A stretch of 64,000 bases of DNA. It comes from Bradyrhizobium cosmicum (GTDB lineage: Bacteria > Pseudomonadota > Alphaproteobacteria > Rhizobiales > Xanthobacteraceae). Below are positions 61,763 through 64,000 of this stretch, piece after piece. The stretch's first letter is position 1; each line of letters starts with the position of its first letter. Position numbers and translations under genes: made by a program. The stretch lies in assembly GCF_007290395.2 (NCBI RefSeq), contig NZ_CP041656.2:5518001-5582000 (forward strand), given 5' to 3'. The notes beneath the pieces were generated by a model, which was not told the DNA's origin, made no database searches, and saw only the letters and a list, made by a program, of their open reading frames with translations.

Positions 61763-62764
61763 TCAGGCGACCTTTCGCGTGGCCCCCGTCCCCTCCAGGA
61801 ACCCCATCAGGCGGCTGCGGATGATCTGTTCCGCCTCGGCCATGATGCGATCGACGAGTTCCTTGCAGCTGGGGATGTCGTGGATCAGGCCGGCGACCAT
61901 GCCGCAACTCCAGGCGCCCGCGTCCATCTGGCCGTCCAGCATGACCTTGGGATAGACGCCTGCGACCTGGTCGTGGATGTCGTCGATGGTGAGCTTGTCG
62001 CCCTTGGCATGCTCGATCTCGAGCAGGCGATCGACATTGGCGTTCTTCAGGACACGCTCGGTGTTGCGCAAGCTGCGCATGATCAGGCGGGTGTCGAGCT
62101 CGGTCGCCGCGACCAGCGCATTCTTCACGTTCTGATGCACCGGTGCTTCCTTGGTGGCGATGAAGCGCGTCCCCATGTTCATGCCGGCCGCGCCGAGCGC
62201 GAGCGCGGCGACGAGGCTGCGTCCGTCGGCCATGCCGCCGGAGGCGACGAACGGGATCTTCAGTTCCTCCGCCGCGCGCGGCAGCAAGATCATGTTGGGA
62301 ATGTCGTCCTCGCCGGGATGACCGCCGCACTCAAAACCGTCGACACTGACGGCGTCGCAGCCGATGCGCTCGGCTTTCAACGAATGGCGAACTGATGTGC
62401 ATTTGTGGATCACCTTGATGCCGGCCGCCTTCAGCGCGGGCATGTAGGCTTCCGGACTGCGGCCCGCGGTCTCCACGGACTTGACGCCGCCTTCGACGAT
62501 CGCGGCGATATATTCCGGATAGGGCGGCGCCGAGAAGGTCGGCAGAAATGTCAGATTCACACCGAACGGCTTGTCGGTCATGTCGCGGCAGCGCGCGATT
62601 TCCTTGGCGAGCAGCTCCGGCGTCTTCTGCGTGAGACCGGTGATGATGCCGAGCCCGCCGGCATTGGAGACGGCGGCGGCCAGCTCGGCAAAGCCGACGA
62701 AATGCATGCCACCCTGGATGATGGGGTGCTCGATGCCGAACAGTTCGGTGATCGCGGTCTTCAC
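61763..62764 (-). CDS. Nitronate monooxygenase family protein (NPD/FabK-like flavoenzyme)
   Basis: The 333-aa TIM-barrel protein begins TELFGIEHPIIQGGMHFVGF, then GLGIITGLTQKTPELLAKEI, VDGFECGGHPGEDD with the catalytic His, and ALGAAGMNMGTRFIATKEAP. The family uses FMN to oxidise nitronates or, in the FabK branch, reduce enoyl-ACP. The fabI at 37049 makes a FabK role unnecessary. An SDR gene lies upstream on the same strand, with 62 bp between. Confidence 0.9.
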   Translation of the reverse strand: MKTAITELFGIEHPIIQGGMHFVGFAELAAAVSNAGGLGIITGLTQKTPELLAKEIARCRDMTDKPFGVNLTFLPTFSAPPYPEYIAAIVEGGVKSVETAGRSPEAYMPALKAAGIKVIHKCTSVRHSLKAERIGCDAVSVDGFECGGHPGEDDIPNMILLPRAAEELKIPFVASGGMADGRSLVAALALGAAGMNMGTRFIATKEAPVHQNVKNALVAATELDTRLIMRSLRNTERVLKNANVDRLLEIEHAKGDKLTIDDIHDQVAGVYPKVMLDGQMDAGAWSCGMVAGLIHDIPSCKELVDRIMAEAEQIIRSRLMGFLEGTGATRKVA

Positions 62765-62826
62765 TTCAATACCTCCCGGAGTTTTGCCTAAGTTGAGATC
62801 AGTCTAGCCGGACTTCTGTGCCGCGG

Positions 62827-63564
62827 TCACCATTTCTCGCCGAAGGGGCGGATCTCCATCTCGAAAGTCCAGGCGCTTTTGGGCTGCTGATAGAGCTGCC
62901 AATAGGAGTCCGCCACCGCCGACGGCGGCATCAGCAGATCCGGATTGTCGAGCGCATTCGGGCCGAGAGCCTCGAGCCGGCGCTGCCGCACCCATTCGGT
63001 GTCGACACCGGAATCGATGATGAGATGGGCGACGTGAATGTTCTTCGGCCCGAGCTCGCGCGCCATCGCCTGCGCCACCGCGCGCAAGCCGAACTTGGCG
63101 CTGGCGAATGCGGCAAATCCGCTGCCGCCGCGCAAGCTCGCGGTCGCGCCGGTGAAGAAGATCTTGCCGCCACCGCGCGCCAGCATCAGCCGCGCAGCTT
63201 CCCGCCCCGCCAGGAAGCCGGAATAGCAGGCCATCTCCCAGACCTTGCGGAAGACGCGCTCGGTGGTGTCGAGGATCGGGAAATTGACGTTGGCGCCGAC
63301 GTTGAAGATGCAGACCTCCAGCGGTGCATGCGTGTCGGCGTCGTTGAGGAAGGAGATGACTTCTTCTTCCTTGCGCGCATCGAGCGAACGGGCGTGAATC
63401 TCGCCGCCGGCGGCCTCGATGTCCTTCACCAGCGGCGCCAGCTTGTCGCCGTTGCGGCGGCCGGCGAAGATCGAAAAGCCTTCAGCGGCGAATTTCCTGG
63501 CGATCTCGGAGCCGATGAAATCGCCGGCCCCGATCACGGCGGCTGTCGCGTTTCGCTTGGGCAA
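62827..63564 (-). CDS. SDR-family oxidoreductase with Phe in place of the catalytic Tyr
   Basis: The 245-aa Rossmann protein has AAVIGAGDFIGSEIARKF and the AGRRNGDK cofactor element, and Ser in FTGATASLRGGSGF. The expected YxxxK reads FASAK, so the catalytic Tyr is Phe. TTG 63564 is the likely start: GGAGGAGG sits 5 bp upstream, whereas ATG 63588 has no site. It is divergent from an HxlR regulator. Confidence 0.85.
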   Translation of the reverse strand: MPKRNATAAVIGAGDFIGSEIARKFAAEGFSIFAGRRNGDKLAPLVKDIEAAGGEIHARSLDARKEEEVISFLNDADTHAPLEVCIFNVGANVNFPILDTTERVFRKVWEMACYSGFLAGREAARLMLARGGGKIFFTGATASLRGGSGFAAFASAKFGLRAVAQAMARELGPKNIHVAHLIIDSGVDTEWVRQRRLEALGPNALDNPDLLMPPSAVADSYWQLYQQPKSAWTFEMEIRPFGEKW

Positions 63565-63602
63565 GGTTGCCTCCTCCGGAGAGAGCATTGATTGAGAAAG
63601 AA

Positions 63603-63629
63603 GCTATAGTTCCAAAATAGAACTGTCAA
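63603..63629 (-). promoter_or_regulatory. Promoter of the SDR gene with an inverted repeat in its spacer
   Basis: On the minus strand TTGACA (63629-63624) and TATAGC (63608-63603) flank a 15-bp spacer whose ends form the inverted repeat GTTC-N7-GAAC (63623-63609). An operator in this position would block polymerase binding, so the divergent HxlR regulator is an obvious candidate ligand. Confidence 0.55.
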
Positions 63630-63723
63630 ACCTGGAGGCCGAACGCTAAATTGGGCTGAAATATCGCTGACCGTTCAAGTCAGTTCCTTTTTCTGACTGA
63701 CTAGCGAGGCCGGAGATCGGACC

Positions 63724-64000
63724 ATGAAGTGGGACACGCTGGACGAAGAGCCCTGCTCGCTTTCCCGCACCGTCGCCGTGATCGGCGATCGCTGGACGCT
63801 GCTGATCCTGCGCGAATGCTTCTTGCGCGTGCGCCGGTTCGAGCAATTTCAGTCCTCGCTCCAGATCACGCGGCATCTGCTCTCGGAGCGGCTCAAGAAG
63901 CTGGTCCGCTTCGGCATCCTGCGGCGCGTGCCCTATTCCGAGGCGCCCAAGCGCTACGAGTACATCCTCACGCAGAAGGGGCTCGACCTCTACCCGATCA
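63724..64000 (+). CDS. HxlR-family transcriptional regulator, N-terminal part (partial)
   Basis: The frame starts at ATG 63724 with GGAG upstream and runs off the right edge. It opens KWDTLDEEPCSLSRTVAVIG and has the HxlR winged-helix core GDRWTLLILRECFLRVRRFE, then ITRHLLSERLKKLVRFGILR and PKRYEYILTQKGLDLYPI. The family binds DNA as a dimer and often regulates a divergent oxidoreductase. The SDR gene with its spacer-positioned inverted repeat is the likely target. Confidence 0.9.
   Translation, partial: MKWDTLDEEPCSLSRTVAVIGDRWTLLILRECFLRVRRFEQFQSSLQITRHLLSERLKKLVRFGILRRVPYSEAPKRYEYILTQKGLDLYPI

Overview
The window looks like a chromosomal segment of a Bradyrhizobium-like alphaproteobacterium (order Hyphomicrobiales). 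This is inferred from the high GC content with strong third-position bias, many short intergenic GC-rich palindromes of the kind I associate with Bradyrhizobium, abundant acyl-CoA and CoA-ligase genes, a DMSP-type acyl-CoA dehydrogenase, a RibBX-type riboflavin enzyme and the xseB-dxs-tlyA gene order. No rRNA, CRISPR array, integrase or insertion sequence was found. Most genes are core metabolic or housekeeping genes on both strands in short operons.

Layout. 1-5 kb: two M20 hydrolases, an enolase-superfamily enzyme, a ferritin-like DUF892 protein and a family III CoA transferase. 5.3-12 kb: an accessory peptide-export island with a C39 peptidase/ABC exporter, a HlyD-type adaptor, a second ABC subunit that has lost its ATPase domain, a divergent secreted 179-aa protein and a 75-aa double-glycine precursor peptide. 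12-23 kb: AI-2E-type and APC permeases, tRNA-Gln(UUG), a DmdC-like acyl-CoA dehydrogenase, a frameshifted MFS gene, an enoyl-CoA hydratase, a 5'-nucleotidase, a histone-deacetylase-like amidohydrolase and xseB. 23-31 kb: dxs, a nucleoside deoxyribosyltransferase, two RNA methyltransferases, an Acg-type flavoprotein and several exported proteins of unknown function.

31-38 kb: a fluoride riboswitch with its terminator ahead of an MFS gene and crcB/fluC, then clpS with a tRNA-like hairpin over its promoter, a class III cyclase, aroC, a histidine phosphatase and fabI. 38-46 kb: an ECF sigma/anti-sigma pair, a DnaJ-class chaperone, pdxH, an SDR, corA, an L,D-transpeptidase and an extensin-like protein. 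46-55 kb: an acyl-CoA ligase, an MBL hydrolase, a glutaryl-CoA-type dehydrogenase, ribBX and a KefB-like antiporter. 55-64 kb: an aminotransferase, a BoxR-like HTH protein, small secreted proteins, an aldo/keto reductase, PhoD, a nitronate monooxygenase and an SDR divergent from an HxlR regulator.

The most distinctive parts are the peptide-export island with its candidate microcin-like peptide and decayed second ABC subunit, and the riboswitch-controlled MFS-crcB fluoride operon. Function calls come from motifs and family recognition by eye; no database search was run.
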